Below are positions 9,273 through 17,026 of a stretch of 64,000 bases of DNA, one piece after another. The translations under genes were made by a program, and so were the position numbers. Below the pieces are notes generated by a model, which worked only from the letters and a program-made list of their open reading frames with translations, had not been told where the DNA came from and did no database searches. The first letter of the stretch is position 1. Each line of letters starts with the position of its first letter. This DNA is from Nocardiopsis listeri NBRC 13360 (GTDB taxonomy: Bacteria; Actinomycetota; Actinomycetes; Streptosporangiales; Streptosporangiaceae), in contig NZ_BCSH01000047.1 in the NCBI RefSeq assembly GCF_001570765.1, forward strand, positions 1 through 64,000. Reading direction: 5' to 3'.

Positions 9273-10636
9273 CGCTCGCTCGCCTCCAACTCGGCCTCGA
9301 CGGGCGCCCCGAACTCCTGGAAGGCGATGGAGCGCTCCACCGAGTAGGGTTCGCGGCCCAGCAGCGCCCGCAGGATGTAGGAGTTGCGGTAGGCGCCCAT
9401 GCCCAGGTCCGGGGAGACGAAGCCGTGCGTGTGCAGTTCCGCGTTCTGCACGAACACCGCGCCAGCCGGCGCCGGAACCCCGACGCCCCCGTGGCCGTTG
9501 GCGTCGTGCGCGGCCCGGTCGACGCGATAGTCGCGTCGCACCCGGAAACGGTCCTCGCCCTCCCAGGCCAAACGGTCGGAGATCGCCTCCAGGAACGCCG
9601 GGGCCCGGTACCGGTAGCCGGTGGCCAGGACCAGCCCCTGGGTGTCCAGGGCGAAGTCGCGTTCCTGGTCGGAGTTGCGCAGCTCCAGGCGGTACCCGGC
9701 CGCCGTCTCGTCCCGGGTCACACCGATGACCTCGGTGTTGGTCATCAGCCGCACCGGCAGCGGTCCGCGTCGGCTCTTGGCGTACAACAGGTCGTAGATC
9801 GCGTTGATGACGTCGGTGTCGATGCCCTTGTACAGGTTCTTCTGCGAGGCGACCAGGCGGTCCCGGGTCGCACCGGGCAGCGCGAAGAAGTGGTCGGCGT
9901 ACTCCGGGGAGGTCATCTCCAGGGTGAGCTTGGTGTACTCCAGCGGGAAGAACCTGGGCGAGCGGGTGACCCAGTTCAGTTCGTAGCCGTGGGTGTCCAC
10001 GTCCTGGAGCAGGTCGTGGAAGATCTCCGCCGCGCTCTGCCCGCTGCCCACCACCGTGACGCCGCGTTTGCCCTGGAGCCCTTCCTTGGCGAACAGGTAG
10101 TCCCCGCTGTGCACGGCGTCTCCGGGCAGGTCCCGGCAGGAGTCGGGAACGTAGGGCGGGGTGCCGGTGCCCAGCACCAGGCGCCGGGCCCGGAACAACC
10201 CGCTCTCACCGGTGGCCGTGTCGGTGCTGTGCAGCAGGTAGACGCCCTGTTCGTCGTCGTACTCGACCCCGTCCACCCGCTGCCCGAAGCGGACCGTCTC
10301 GCCCAGCTTCGCGGCGGCCCACCGGCAGTAGTCGTTGTACTCGGCGCGCAAGGGGTAGAAGCGCTCGCGGATGTAGAACGGATAGAGCCGCCCGGTCTCC
10401 TTCAGGTAGTTGAGGAAGGAGTACGGGGAGGTGGGGTCGGCCAGGGTGACCAGGTCCGACATGAACGGTGTCTGGAGTTCGGCGTCCTCCAACAGCATGC
10501 CGCTGTGCCAGTCGAACTCCGGCTTCTGGTCCAGGAAGATCCCGTCGAGTTCGGTGATCGGCTCGCTCAGGCAGGCCAGCCCCAGGTTGAACGGACCGAC
10601 GCCGATGGCGGCGAAGTCGTGGATTCGGCTGCTCAA
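9269..10636 (-). CDS. desB: DesB, L-lysine/cadaverine N-monooxygenase
   Basis: A 455-residue flavin-dependent N-hydroxylase of the lysine/ornithine type. It has an N-terminal FAD region ([11 protein letters not shown], about residues 12-22), an NADPH dinucleotide motif [10 protein letters not shown] (about residue 195) and the C-terminal ATGYRYRAP motif. In this pathway it N-hydroxylates cadaverine. The start codon is TTG, overlapping the desA TGA stop (TTGA), so translation is probably coupled to desA. A weak TTG start could keep DesB lower than DesA. Confidence 0.93.
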   Translation of the reverse strand: MSSRIHDFAAIGVGPFNLGLACLSEPITELDGIFLDQKPEFDWHSGMLLEDAELQTPFMSDLVTLADPTSPYSFLNYLKETGRLYPFYIRERFYPLRAEYNDYCRWAAAKLGETVRFGQRVDGVEYDDEQGVYLLHSTDTATGESGLFRARRLVLGTGTPPYVPDSCRDLPGDAVHSGDYLFAKEGLQGKRGVTVVGSGQSAAEIFHDLLQDVDTHGYELNWVTRSPRFFPLEYTKLTLEMTSPEYADHFFALPGATRDRLVASQKNLYKGIDTDVINAIYDLLYAKSRRGPLPVRLMTNTEVIGVTRDETAAGYRLELRNSDQERDFALDTQGLVLATGYRYRAPAFLEAISDRLAWEGEDRFRVRRDYRVDRAAHDANGHGGVGVPAPAGAVFVQNAELHTHGFVSPDLGMGAYRNSYILRALLGREPYSVERSIAFQEFGAPVEAELEASER

Positions 10637-12147
10637 AGGGTCCCCCCGGTCTGGGCGACGTAGCGTTCGGCGTGCGCGGCGAGCAGGTCCAGGACCTCGG
10701 CGATGTCCTGGCGGGTGCTGCGCGGGTTGAGCAGTGTGAGCTTCAGGTACGGGCGCTCGTCCACGGTCGTGCGGGCCACCACGGCCAGGCCCGAGGCCAG
10801 CAGGGCCTCACGCGCGTACCGGTTGGCGCCGTCGGCGATCTCGGGGGCGACCCCCGGCAGCGCGCAACGGAACACCAGGGTGCTCAGGGTGGGCCGGGTG
10901 ACCACGGTGAAGCGCGGATCGGCGTCCAGGAGCGCCCACCCCTCCACGGCCAGGTCCAGCACCTGGTCGAAGAGTTCGCCCACCCCGTCGGCGCCCATGA
11001 TCCGGAGGGTCATCCAGAGCTTGAGCGCGTCGAAGCGGCGCGTGGTCTGCAGGCTCTTGTCGACCTGGTTGGGGGAGAGCAGCGGGGTGCTGCCATCGGA
11101 GCGGGAGTTCAGGTAGTCGGCGTGGTAGGTGACGTGACCCAGTGAACGGGAGTCGCGCACCAGCACGGCGCTGGAGCTGACCGGTTGGAAGTAGGACTTG
11201 TGGAAGTCCACGGTGACCGAGTCGGCGTGTTCGATGCCGGTGAGCAGGTGGCGGTGGCGCGAGACCAGCAGCCCGCACCCGTAGGCGGCGTCCACGTGCA
11301 TCCACAGGCCGTGGCGGGCGCACTGGTCGGAGATCTGCGGGAGCGGGTCGATGCTGCCGAAGTCGGTGGTGCCGGCGGTCGCCACGACCGCGATGGGCAA
11401 CAGGCCCTCGCTGCGGCAGCGGCGCAGTTCGGCGGCGAGCGCGTCCGGTCGCATGCGACGGCGGTCGTCGCAGGCCACGGAGATGACGGACTCGTAGCCC
11501 ATACCCAACAGCGCGGCCGACTTCGCGACGCTGAAGTGACCGACCCGTGAGGTCAGCACCCGCATGCGCGGCAGCAGGTCGGCCAGGCGGCCTCCCTCAC
11601 GGCGGTGGGTCTCGTCGCGGGCCATCGACAACGCCTGAAGGTTGGACTGGCTGCCGCCGCTGGTGAAGACGCCGTCGGCCCGGTCGCCCAGGCCGATGCG
11701 GTCGGTGGTCCAGCGGATCAACCGCTGTTCGATGAGGGTGCCGCCGGCGCTCTGGTCCCAGGTGTCCAGGGAGGAGTTGATCGCCGAGAGCACGGATTCG
11801 CCGAGCAGGGCGGGCAGGACCACCGGGCAGTTGAGGTGCCCCATGTAGCGGGGGTGATGGAAGTAGACGGCGTCGTCGAGGTAGAGCCTCTCCAACTCGT
11901 CGAGGGCGGCGGAGGGATCGCGCAGGGGGCGTTCGAGGTCGACGGACTCGATCCCGGGACGCAGGTCTTCGGCGGTGGCCCCGGTGCAGGGGCGGTCGAC
12001 GCGGGCGATGCGGTCGGCGACCCGGTCGATGGCGTCAGCGGAGAGGTCGCGGTAGCGGCCGGCGCTTCGGGCGTCGAACAGCTGGTCCCTGTGGTCGGGG
12101 GCCAAAGACCCGGGCGGATCCTCAAGGGACCTCGCGGGAGAGCTCAT
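10633..12147 (-). CDS. desA: DesA, PLP-dependent lysine decarboxylase
   Basis: A 504-residue group II (pyridoxal-phosphate) decarboxylase that makes cadaverine from lysine, the first pathway step. HVDAAYG is the cofactor-ring motif and the Schiff-base lysine lies in DFHKSYFQP. The frame is open to 12237, but I start at the ATG of MSSPARS because GAAGGA precedes it at good spacing and the extra upstream codons lie between the start and the iron box. It is the first gene of the desABCD operon, with an IdeR-type box 92 bp upstream. Confidence 0.94.
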   Translation of the reverse strand: MSSPARSLEDPPGSLAPDHRDQLFDARSAGRYRDLSADAIDRVADRIARVDRPCTGATAEDLRPGIESVDLERPLRDPSAALDELERLYLDDAVYFHHPRYMGHLNCPVVLPALLGESVLSAINSSLDTWDQSAGGTLIEQRLIRWTTDRIGLGDRADGVFTSGGSQSNLQALSMARDETHRREGGRLADLLPRMRVLTSRVGHFSVAKSAALLGMGYESVISVACDDRRRMRPDALAAELRRCRSEGLLPIAVVATAGTTDFGSIDPLPQISDQCARHGLWMHVDAAYGCGLLVSRHRHLLTGIEHADSVTVDFHKSYFQPVSSSAVLVRDSRSLGHVTYHADYLNSRSDGSTPLLSPNQVDKSLQTTRRFDALKLWMTLRIMGADGVGELFDQVLDLAVEGWALLDADPRFTVVTRPTLSTLVFRCALPGVAPEIADGANRYAREALLASGLAVVARTTVDERPYLKLTLLNPRSTRQDIAEVLDLLAAHAERYVAQTGGTL

Positions 12148-12238
12148 GGATCGTCCTTCTGAAGGCGGGCATGCCGAAGAAGCCCGTGGCACGGACTCGG
12201 TACGGGGGATCGGGCAGGTCGGCCTGGGGATAGCCAAC

Positions 12239-12257
12239 TCAGGGGAGGCTAACCTAA
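12239..12257 (-). promoter_or_regulatory. Iron box (IdeR/DmdR-type operator) of desABCD
   Basis: Read on the minus strand, TTAGGTTAGCCTCCCCTGA matches the actinobacterial iron-box consensus TTAGGTTAGSCTAACCTAA at 16 of 19 positions. The left half-site is perfect and the right is degenerate. It lies 92 bp upstream of desA, and TAGGTT within it could be the -10. Repression by Fe(II)-loaded IdeR/DmdR is established for this motif; its action here is inferred. Confidence 0.85.
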
Positions 12258-12378
12258 GTGGGCAACCGACGCACTGTGATGAGTATTACGAAAAGAGATG
12301 TTTCGGCTACCGATAGTCACATATTTCGAGGTGATCCGGCCCTTGGGCATCCCCGCGTCGGTACCCACCGCACGGAAA

Positions 12379-12421
12379 ACGGGCGGGGCGGCCGGCCTCC
12401 CATGGAGTACCGACCGCCCGT
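12379..12421 (-). terminator. Possible terminator after the universal stress protein gene
   Basis: The 8-bp arms ACGGGCGG (12379-12386) and CCGCCCGT (12414-12421) are exact inverse complements around a 27-nt loop, just past the minus-strand stop at 12438. The loop is long and no T-tract follows, so this is only a moderate candidate. Confidence 0.4.
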
Positions 12422-12437
12422 GGCTCCGCTTCCGGGG

Positions 12438-13352
12438 TCAGTGCTTGCGGATCGCCCGCGGCAACACCGTGACCGGAACGGTCGCCCGGTGCAGCACGCC
12501 CTGGCTCACCGAACCCAGCAACAGCCCTCGCACGCTGCCCCGACCCCGGGAGCCCACCACGATCATGTCCGCCGTCGCACCGGTGTCCACCAGCGCGTCG
12601 GCCGGGTCGATGCCCAACCGCACGACCGAGACCCCCACGTGCCGGGTCTCCTCGTCCTGGACCAGGGCGAGCATGTCCGAGACCATCTCCTGCGACCGCT
12701 GGTCCAACAGGTCGCTCGGCGGCGACCAACCACTCCGGGACAGTTCCTCGGAGTCGAACGGCAACGGCATCCGCCAGCCGTGCACCACGACCACCGACCC
12801 GCCCTCGGCCCGGGCCGCCTCGCGCAGCGCGAAGTCCAGCGCGCCACGGGAGTAGTCGGAACCGTCCACGCCCACCACGATCCGGCGCGGGGCCGTGACC
12901 ACGGAGGTCTCGCCCTCGGGCACCACGACCACCGGGCACTCGGCGCGCGCGGCCAATCGGACGCTCACCGACGACTCCAGGGCCGAACGCGCGGCGCCCA
13001 GACCCCGTGAACCCGTCACCAGCAGATCCTCGGGCCCGGTGCGCCTCAACAGGGCCTTCGCCGGGTCCTCCAAGGCCAGGACGGTCTCCACCGCAAGATC
13101 CGGTTCGAGTTCACGCACGTGGGCCTCGGCGCGGCTCAGTACTCGCTGCCCCTGCTCGGTGATCTCCTCGTTCGGCGGGAACCGGGTGGGTCCGGCGTAC
13201 ACCGACATCACCAACGGCATGGCCAGGGCGTGGACCACGTGCAGAGGCCACCCGCGACGCGCGGCCTCGGACGCGGCCCAGCCCAGGGCCCTCTCGGCCG
13301 TCGCCGACCCATCGACGCCCACGGCCACCTTCGGCGTTCCGTTCTCGGCCAT
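12438..13352 (-). CDS. Tandem-domain universal stress protein
   Basis: A 304-residue protein with two UspA domains (about 8-148 and 156-300). Each starts with a GVDGS nucleotide-binding strand and ends in a glycine-rich ATP loop: GSRGLGAARSALESSVS in the first and GSRGRGSVRGLLLGSVS in the second, both G-2x-G-9x-G(S). Such ATP-binding USPs are common in actinomycetes and often belong to hypoxia or stationary-phase regulons. It is a single-gene unit between the des promoter region and the toxin-antitoxin locus. Confidence 0.93.
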   Translation of the reverse strand: MAENGTPKVAVGVDGSATAERALGWAASEAARRGWPLHVVHALAMPLVMSVYAGPTRFPPNEEITEQGQRVLSRAEAHVRELEPDLAVETVLALEDPAKALLRRTGPEDLLVTGSRGLGAARSALESSVSVRLAARAECPVVVVPEGETSVVTAPRRIVVGVDGSDYSRGALDFALREAARAEGGSVVVVHGWRMPLPFDSEELSRSGWSPPSDLLDQRSQEMVSDMLALVQDEETRHVGVSVVRLGIDPADALVDTGATADMIVVGSRGRGSVRGLLLGSVSQGVLHRATVPVTVLPRAIRKH

Positions 13353-13700
13353 CCGTGTTCCTCCCCCTCAGCGGCGGTTTCCCTTCGAGAGTGCCTCATG
13401 GGGCCCCGTCGCGCCTCTCCAAGGTGGGTGTGGCGCGCGAATCGGGAGGAAGGGCCCAGGTGGGAAGTGCCACGTGTCCCCCGGCGTCGGGCCTTCCGGC
13501 TCAGATCAACACCGCTCCCGCTTTCCCTGCCTCTGGTGCATGTGGGCCAGGTGGTGGACCAGCGTGAGCTTTTCACTCCCACCCTTGAGGGCGAATAGGG
13601 CCATCGAGACCATCAGCTCTCGGTGGGAGCGGAATTCGCCGAAGCGGACGCAAGGTCTCGGTGCCGGGAAAGGACCATCGAGCGAACGGCGGGCGAGATG
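13353..13700. other. 348-bp gap, at most one tiny gene
   Basis: Between the stress-protein start and the toxin stop there is no recognisable family gene. It contains a 35-codon minus-strand reading frame (separate entry) and a separated inverted repeat CTCCCACC (13576-13583) / GGTGGGAG (13622-13629). No convincing promoter was seen. Confidence 0.4.
13506..13613 (-). CDS. Possible 35-residue small protein
   Basis: A short ATG frame encodes a 35-residue peptide beginning MVSMALFALKGG, with HHLAHMH in the middle and a basic C-terminus ending in Cys. Third positions are mostly G or C, as in neighbouring genes. A GAGAG tract sits shortly before the ATG. I know no family for it. It could equally be a chance frame in an intergenic region; the case rests only on codon composition and a possible ribosome site. 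Confidence 0.25.
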   Translation of the reverse strand: MVSMALFALKGGSEKLTLVHHLAHMHQRQGKRERC

Positions 13701-13970
13701 TCAAAGGTCGTCATAGAAACCACCACGGGAAGCGACCTTGAGGATCAGGACCACGAGGACCCCGTCATCGATCGTGTAGCGGATGCGGTAACCACCTACA
13801 CGGATACGCCACATGTCGACGTGCCCCTTGATCGGAACGCTGCCACTCGGCCGAGGATCTTCGGCGAGCGCCTCGATCACCTTACGCACCCGATGGCGGG
13901 CGGAACCGTCCAGCTTCTTGATGTCCTTGAGCGCAGTGCCGGTGTACTGGAGTTCGTACCGATGACTCAC
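13701..13970 (-). CDS. RelE/ParE-family toxin
   Basis: An 89-residue protein with the RelE/ParE fold signature: an N-terminal strand (YELQYTGTALKDIKKLD), two helices, then DMWRIRVGGYRIRYTIDD with the basic residues typical of ribosome-dependent mRNA interferases. I choose the GTG start at 13970, which overlaps the antitoxin stop by 4 bp and has GGGGAG seven bases upstream; an in-frame ATG at 13985 lacks a spaced ribosome site. The antitoxin-first order with coupled translation is the standard toxin-antitoxin layout. Whether it cuts mRNA (RelE) or poisons gyrase (ParE) cannot be decided here. Confidence 0.88.
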   Translation of the reverse strand: MSHRYELQYTGTALKDIKKLDGSARHRVRKVIEALAEDPRPSGSVPIKGHVDMWRIRVGGYRIRYTIDDGVLVVLILKVASRGGFYDDL

Positions 13971-14176
13971 TCCTGGTCTCCCCATACCTCGTCATGGGTG
14001 AAAACCTGCTCGCGACCTGCCCTCACCGCTTCCAAGATCCGTACTGCCTCGGCATCGTCATGTTCTTCGAGGAGTTGTTCGTAGTGTTCGACCCATCTCG
14101 CGGGAACCAGCACATACCCGGTCAAATCACGTCCCACGACCGGGCCGTTCTCAGGTTCTGTGGGCATCGCGCTCAT
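13967..14176 (-). CDS. Antitoxin of the RelE/ParE pair
   Basis: A 69-residue acidic protein directly upstream of the toxin. The middle, VLVPARWVEHYEQLLEEHDDAEAVRILEAVRAGRE, looks like a helical Phd/RelB-type segment, and the acidic tail VFTHDEVWGDQE resembles toxin-wrapping antitoxin tails. The ATG at 14176 follows GGGGAAG; another ATG lies three codons further in. Assignment rests mainly on position and overlap with the toxin. No N-terminal DNA-binding motif is obvious, but antitoxins of this size often bind their own promoter. Confidence 0.8.
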   Translation of the reverse strand: MSAMPTEPENGPVVGRDLTGYVLVPARWVEHYEQLLEEHDDAEAVRILEAVRAGREQVFTHDEVWGDQE

Positions 14177-14230
14177 GACTTCCCCCGCTGATCTCGGTGG
14201 ACCGGTCCACACGTGAGTTACTCCTGACCA

Positions 14231-14247
14231 CACCCTAATTCAGGGTG
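14231..14247. promoter_or_regulatory. Dyad upstream of the toxin-antitoxin operon
   Basis: CACCCT-AATTC-AGGGTG is a perfect 6-bp inverted repeat 55 bp upstream of the antitoxin start. It is a good candidate autoregulatory site for the antitoxin-toxin complex; that role is inferred. Confidence 0.5.
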
Positions 14248-14394
14248 CGAGACGGTGGCCTGCGCAACGGGATGACGGAGGTGCCCCGGGTTGTCCACAG
14301 GCCGGGTGGCCCCTGGTGGCGCCACCCGGTCCGGTCGTGGTCTTCTCGATGTATCGGGGGACTTCGGTTCCCGTCGGCCTCGTGCTGTCCTGGC

Positions 14395-14850
14395 TCAGAC
14401 CAGCACCGGGTTCAGGTTCGGGTTCGTCGGGTTCAGGTAGGGCCGCAGGAACGGGGTCGGAGGTGTCGGCGCGGGTTCCGGTTCCGGCGCGGGTTCCGGT
14501 TCCGGCGCGGGTTCCGGTTCGGGGGTGAGGAGGCGGGTGAGGGTCGCGGCGTCGCGGACCTCGGCCAGGCCGGTGGAGGAGGCCACCCAGAACGATCCGG
14601 TCTTCTCCCCGTACCAGACGATCAAGTGTCGGTTGCGGGCCTGGACGGATGCGGCGAAGGCGTGTTCGTCGCGGTACTCGGCCTTGTGCCCGCCCAGAAT
14701 GGGCAGCTCCTCGGCACGAATCCGGCGGCAGGAGGGGTGGGCGCAGGTGTGGCAGACCGGACCGATGAGTGGACCGCGCCGGGGCAGACCCGGACGGGTG
14801 CGGTAGAGCGGGTCGCTGGAGGGGCGGGGTGCGGGGATAGGATGCGTCAC
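14395..14850 (-). CDS. Hypothetical protein with Pro-Glu-Ala repeat
   Basis: A 151-residue protein of unknown function. The first half is a compact region with CHTCAHPSCRR (about residues 33-43), whose Cys and His residues could bind zinc, then a short domain containing RHLIVWYGEKTGSFWVASS. After about residue 108 comes a low-complexity EPEPAP repeat encoded by an 18-bp tandem DNA repeat, then a Pro/Asn-rich tail. It sits between the toxin-antitoxin operon and the ATP-binding protein of the XRE/DUF397 locus and may belong to that signalling group; I cannot assign a role. Confidence 0.7.
   Translation of the reverse strand: MTHPIPAPRPSSDPLYRTRPGLPRRGPLIGPVCHTCAHPSCRRIRAEELPILGGHKAEYRDEHAFAASVQARNRHLIVWYGEKTGSFWVASSTGLAEVRDAATLTRLLTPEPEPAPEPEPAPEPEPAPTPPTPFLRPYLNPTNPNLNPVLV
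14471..14520 (-). repeat. 18-bp tandem repeat inside a coding region
   Basis: The unit GCGGGTTCCGGTTCCGGC occurs at 14471-14488 and 14489-14506, with a third partial copy at 14507-14520. It encodes the EPEPAP repeat of the overlapping gene. The length is a multiple of three, so slippage would change repeat number without shifting the frame. Confidence 0.9.
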
Positions 14851-14980
14851 TGATCCTGCTTTCTGAACATCTGGAAGTGTCTGGGATTTGGGATCGGGGC
14901 CCGGAAGGCGTTGGCGCGCTTTCTGGGCCCGTTTCGCGTCTACGGCGCGATGTGGTGCTGCGCTGGTGTGACTCGTGTGG

Positions 14981-15547
14981 TTAGAGCAGGCTGTTCCAGC
15001 TGCTCCCGGACAGGTCGTAGGCGAGGAAGAACCAGACCTGTCGGGTGCCGGTGAACCCGTTGTCGCCCCAGTTGGTGGACAGGGAGTCGATCATCGCCAG
15101 TCCGCGCCCGGATTCGGCGTCGCCGGTCAGGCGTGAGGCGTGGGTGGTCAGGTGCTCGAACCGGTTCGGCTGCTCCTCCTGGCCGGTGTGCTTGCTGCCC
15201 TGGTCACGGCAGGTCAGGCGTAGTCCGTTGTCTCGGCGTTCGCACTTGAGGGTGTAGTGGCCGTAGGGCTGCCCGGAACGGGTGTGGGTCAGAGCGTTGT
15301 TGGCGAGCTCTGAGCCGAGCAGGGTGAACAGGTAGCGGTAGTCGGTGCCGCGCTCGGCGGCGCAGGTGTTCAGGAATGCGCGGACCAGCGGCATGTACTG
15401 GACCGAGCGGCCGAAGGTGAAGCAACGCGACTTGAAGAAGCGGATGTCGTCGGGGCCGGTGAAGTAGTGCCGCTGGAACGGCGGGATGAGTTCACCGAGC
15501 GGGAGGGTGACGTCGGGCAGACCGGCCAAAGGTGCGATTACGGGCAT
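14981..15547 (-). CDS. ATP-binding protein, RsbW-like GHKL fold
   Basis: A 188-residue protein with an anti-sigma-type histidine-kinase-like ATPase domain. The N box is GSELANNALTHTRSG, the G1-like region is CRDQGSK and the later glycine motif is AESGRGLAMID. There is no kinase dimerisation domain. Such stand-alone ATPases cluster with XRE and DUF397 genes across actinomycetes. I start at the ATG of MPVIAP; an upstream in-frame TTG is less likely. It is divergent from the XRE gene across a 236-bp gap with two dyads. Confidence 0.85.
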   Translation of the reverse strand: MPVIAPLAGLPDVTLPLGELIPPFQRHYFTGPDDIRFFKSRCFTFGRSVQYMPLVRAFLNTCAAERGTDYRYLFTLLGSELANNALTHTRSGQPYGHYTLKCERRDNGLRLTCRDQGSKHTGQEEQPNRFEHLTTHASRLTGDAESGRGLAMIDSLSTNWGDNGFTGTRQVWFFLAYDLSGSSWNSLL

Positions 15548-15682
15548 GACGAATAGAACTCCTGTCACAAGGGTGAGGGAAATGGACAATTCGGCGCACC
15601 CGCTAGGTCAACGACCTTCACGATTTCCCAGGGCAGGGAAAGGGGCACGGCATAGCCTGGTCACATGGACCCTGCGTGAGGG

Positions 15683-15756
15683 GTCAGTCACTGACTACGC
15701 AACATATATTGCCACCGGATTCCGGCGAGGTCAACAAGTTTCCCCGGATTCCGGGG
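15683..15756. promoter_or_regulatory. Two dyads in the ATPase/XRE divergent region
   Basis: GTCAGT-C-ACTGAC (15683-15695) is a perfect palindrome, and CCCCGG-ATT-CCGGGG (15742-15756) is a second one 27 bp before the XRE start. TAGGCT at 15772-15777 looks like a -10 placed 6 bases before the ATG. Regulation by the XRE protein is a reasonable guess. Confidence 0.5.
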
Positions 15757-15783
15757 GTATCCTTTTTCCGTTAGGCTCCTTCC

Positions 15784-16635
15784 ATGGCTACTCCCTACAG
15801 CCCCAGTATTCGACGACGCCGTCTGTCGGCTGAGCTCAAACGCCTACGAGCCAAAGCCGGTCTGACCCTCGTCGAAGCTGCCAAGCAAGCTGGCATGGGC
15901 AAGTCCAGTCTGGGTGCGATCGAGCAAGCAGAGTCGCGGACCGTTCCCGTCAAGACCTTGAACAAGCTCATGGACCTATACGAGGTCGATGCGGATAAGC
16001 GGGTCGCCCTTCAGGAGCTGGCCAAGATGGCGAGCAAGAAGGGCTGGTGGTCGCAGTACAAGGACCTCATCCCTCAAATGCTGACTGACTTCGAAGCTGA
16101 AGCATGTACATTTCGGACATATGAGTCTCAAGTCATTCCAGGACTACTTCAAACACCTCAGTACGCGGATGCCATCTTCCGGGCTAATCTCGTCCGCGAT
16201 GATGCTGAAATCGCTCGCAGGGTGGAAGCCCGAATCACCCGGCAAGAACTCTTGAGCAAGTTCAATCCACCGACGTTCATGGCGCTGGTCGATGAGGCTT
16301 GCTTGCGTCGCGTGGTCGGATCGCCTGAAGTGATGCACGAGCAGTTGCGCCACCTGACGCACATGGCTTCACGACACAACATCAACATCTACGTACTGCC
16401 GTTCTCCTCGGGAGCACATCCCTCCACGGAGGGCAGTTACGTGATCATGGACTTCCTCGACCCTCGGGATGCCAGCATCGCCTACCTGGAAACCCCTGTA
16501 ACTAGCATGTACCTAGAAGAGGACCACCAAGTCAGGCTGTTCAACGACATGTTCGGTAGCACGCAGAGCTGCGCCATGACTCCAGCACAGTCCCTGACCT
16601 TCATCAACCGCCTCCTCCAAGGTCTAGAAGAGTGA
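15784..16635 (+). CDS. XRE-family regulator with DUF5753 domain
   Basis: A 283-residue regulator: an N-terminal helix-turn-helix (about 18-72, core TLVEAAKQAGMGKSSLGAIEQAES) followed by a DUF5753 C-terminal domain with the diagnostic ESQVIPGLLQTPQYADAI and later VLPFSSGAHPSTEGSYVIMDF. This architecture is typical of actinomycete developmental regulators of the WhiJ type, which work with a small DUF397 partner. There is no ribosome site before the ATG, and TAGGCT lies 6 bases upstream, so the mRNA may be leaderless. The gene is visibly less GC-biased than its neighbours, hinting at transfer or relaxed constraint. Its TGA overlaps the DUF397 GTG start. Confidence 0.92.
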   Translation: MATPYSPSIRRRRLSAELKRLRAKAGLTLVEAAKQAGMGKSSLGAIEQAESRTVPVKTLNKLMDLYEVDADKRVALQELAKMASKKGWWSQYKDLIPQMLTDFEAEACTFRTYESQVIPGLLQTPQYADAIFRANLVRDDAEIARRVEARITRQELLSKFNPPTFMALVDEACLRRVVGSPEVMHEQLRHLTHMASRHNINIYVLPFSSGAHPSTEGSYVIMDFLDPRDASIAYLETPVTSMYLEEDHQVRLFNDMFGSTQSCAMTPAQSLTFINRLLQGLEE

Positions 16636-16946
16636 GAACAGTGATCGACGAGATGGTGTGGCGTAAGAGCAGCTACAGCGGTGTCAACGGCAACTGCGTG
16701 GAGGTCGCCCACTTCCCCAGCTTCCATAAGAGCAGCTACAGCGGCCATGACCAGAACTGTGTGGAGGTCGCGCACATCCCCACCGGCTTCCGGAAGAGCA
16801 GTCACAGCGGTGTCAACGGCGACTGCGTGGAGGTCGCCGACCTGCCCTGTGGTGCGGCGCTCCGGGACTCCAAGCACCCCACCGACGGACACATCCCCTT
16901 CCCCTCCTCCGAGTGGGACGCCTTCCTCACCACCGCCCGCGCTTGA
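16632..16946 (+). CDS. DUF397 protein with three tandem modules
   Basis: A 104-residue small protein made of DUF397 modules. The unit K-S-S-[YH]-S-G-x3-[ND]-C-V-E-V-A occurs three times, starting at Lys12, Lys33 and Lys55, a 21-22 residue period. The last module continues into the normal family ending (ALRDSKHP...PFPSSEWDAFLTTARA). Most family members have one, sometimes two units. The GTG start overlaps the XRE stop (GTGA), so the two are translationally coupled. Such proteins are thought to modulate the adjacent XRE regulator. The DNA repeats are diverged, so this is not a recent slippage event. Confidence 0.92.
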   Translation: MRTVIDEMVWRKSSYSGVNGNCVEVAHFPSFHKSSYSGHDQNCVEVAHIPTGFRKSSHSGVNGDCVEVADLPCGAALRDSKHPTDGHIPFPSSEWDAFLTTARA

Positions 16947-16986
16947 CCCTTCCCCCTGAACGGACCTCCCCGAACGAACCGCACCG

Positions 16987-17026
16987 ACGCCGGCGTCTCA
17001 CCCCTTCCCGGATGAGGCGCCGGCGT
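16987..17026. terminator. Bidirectional terminator between DUF397 and dnaE2 genes
   Basis: A 14-bp stem (16987-17000 with 17013-17026, one G-U pair) around a 12-nt loop lies between the convergent genes. It includes the dnaE2 stop codon in its left arm, so the hairpin forms from the last dnaE2 codons. Confidence 0.7.

Noticed and set aside
14470-14525. CRISPR-like repeat
   Set aside because: The repeats are contiguous 18-mers without spacers, inside a coding frame.
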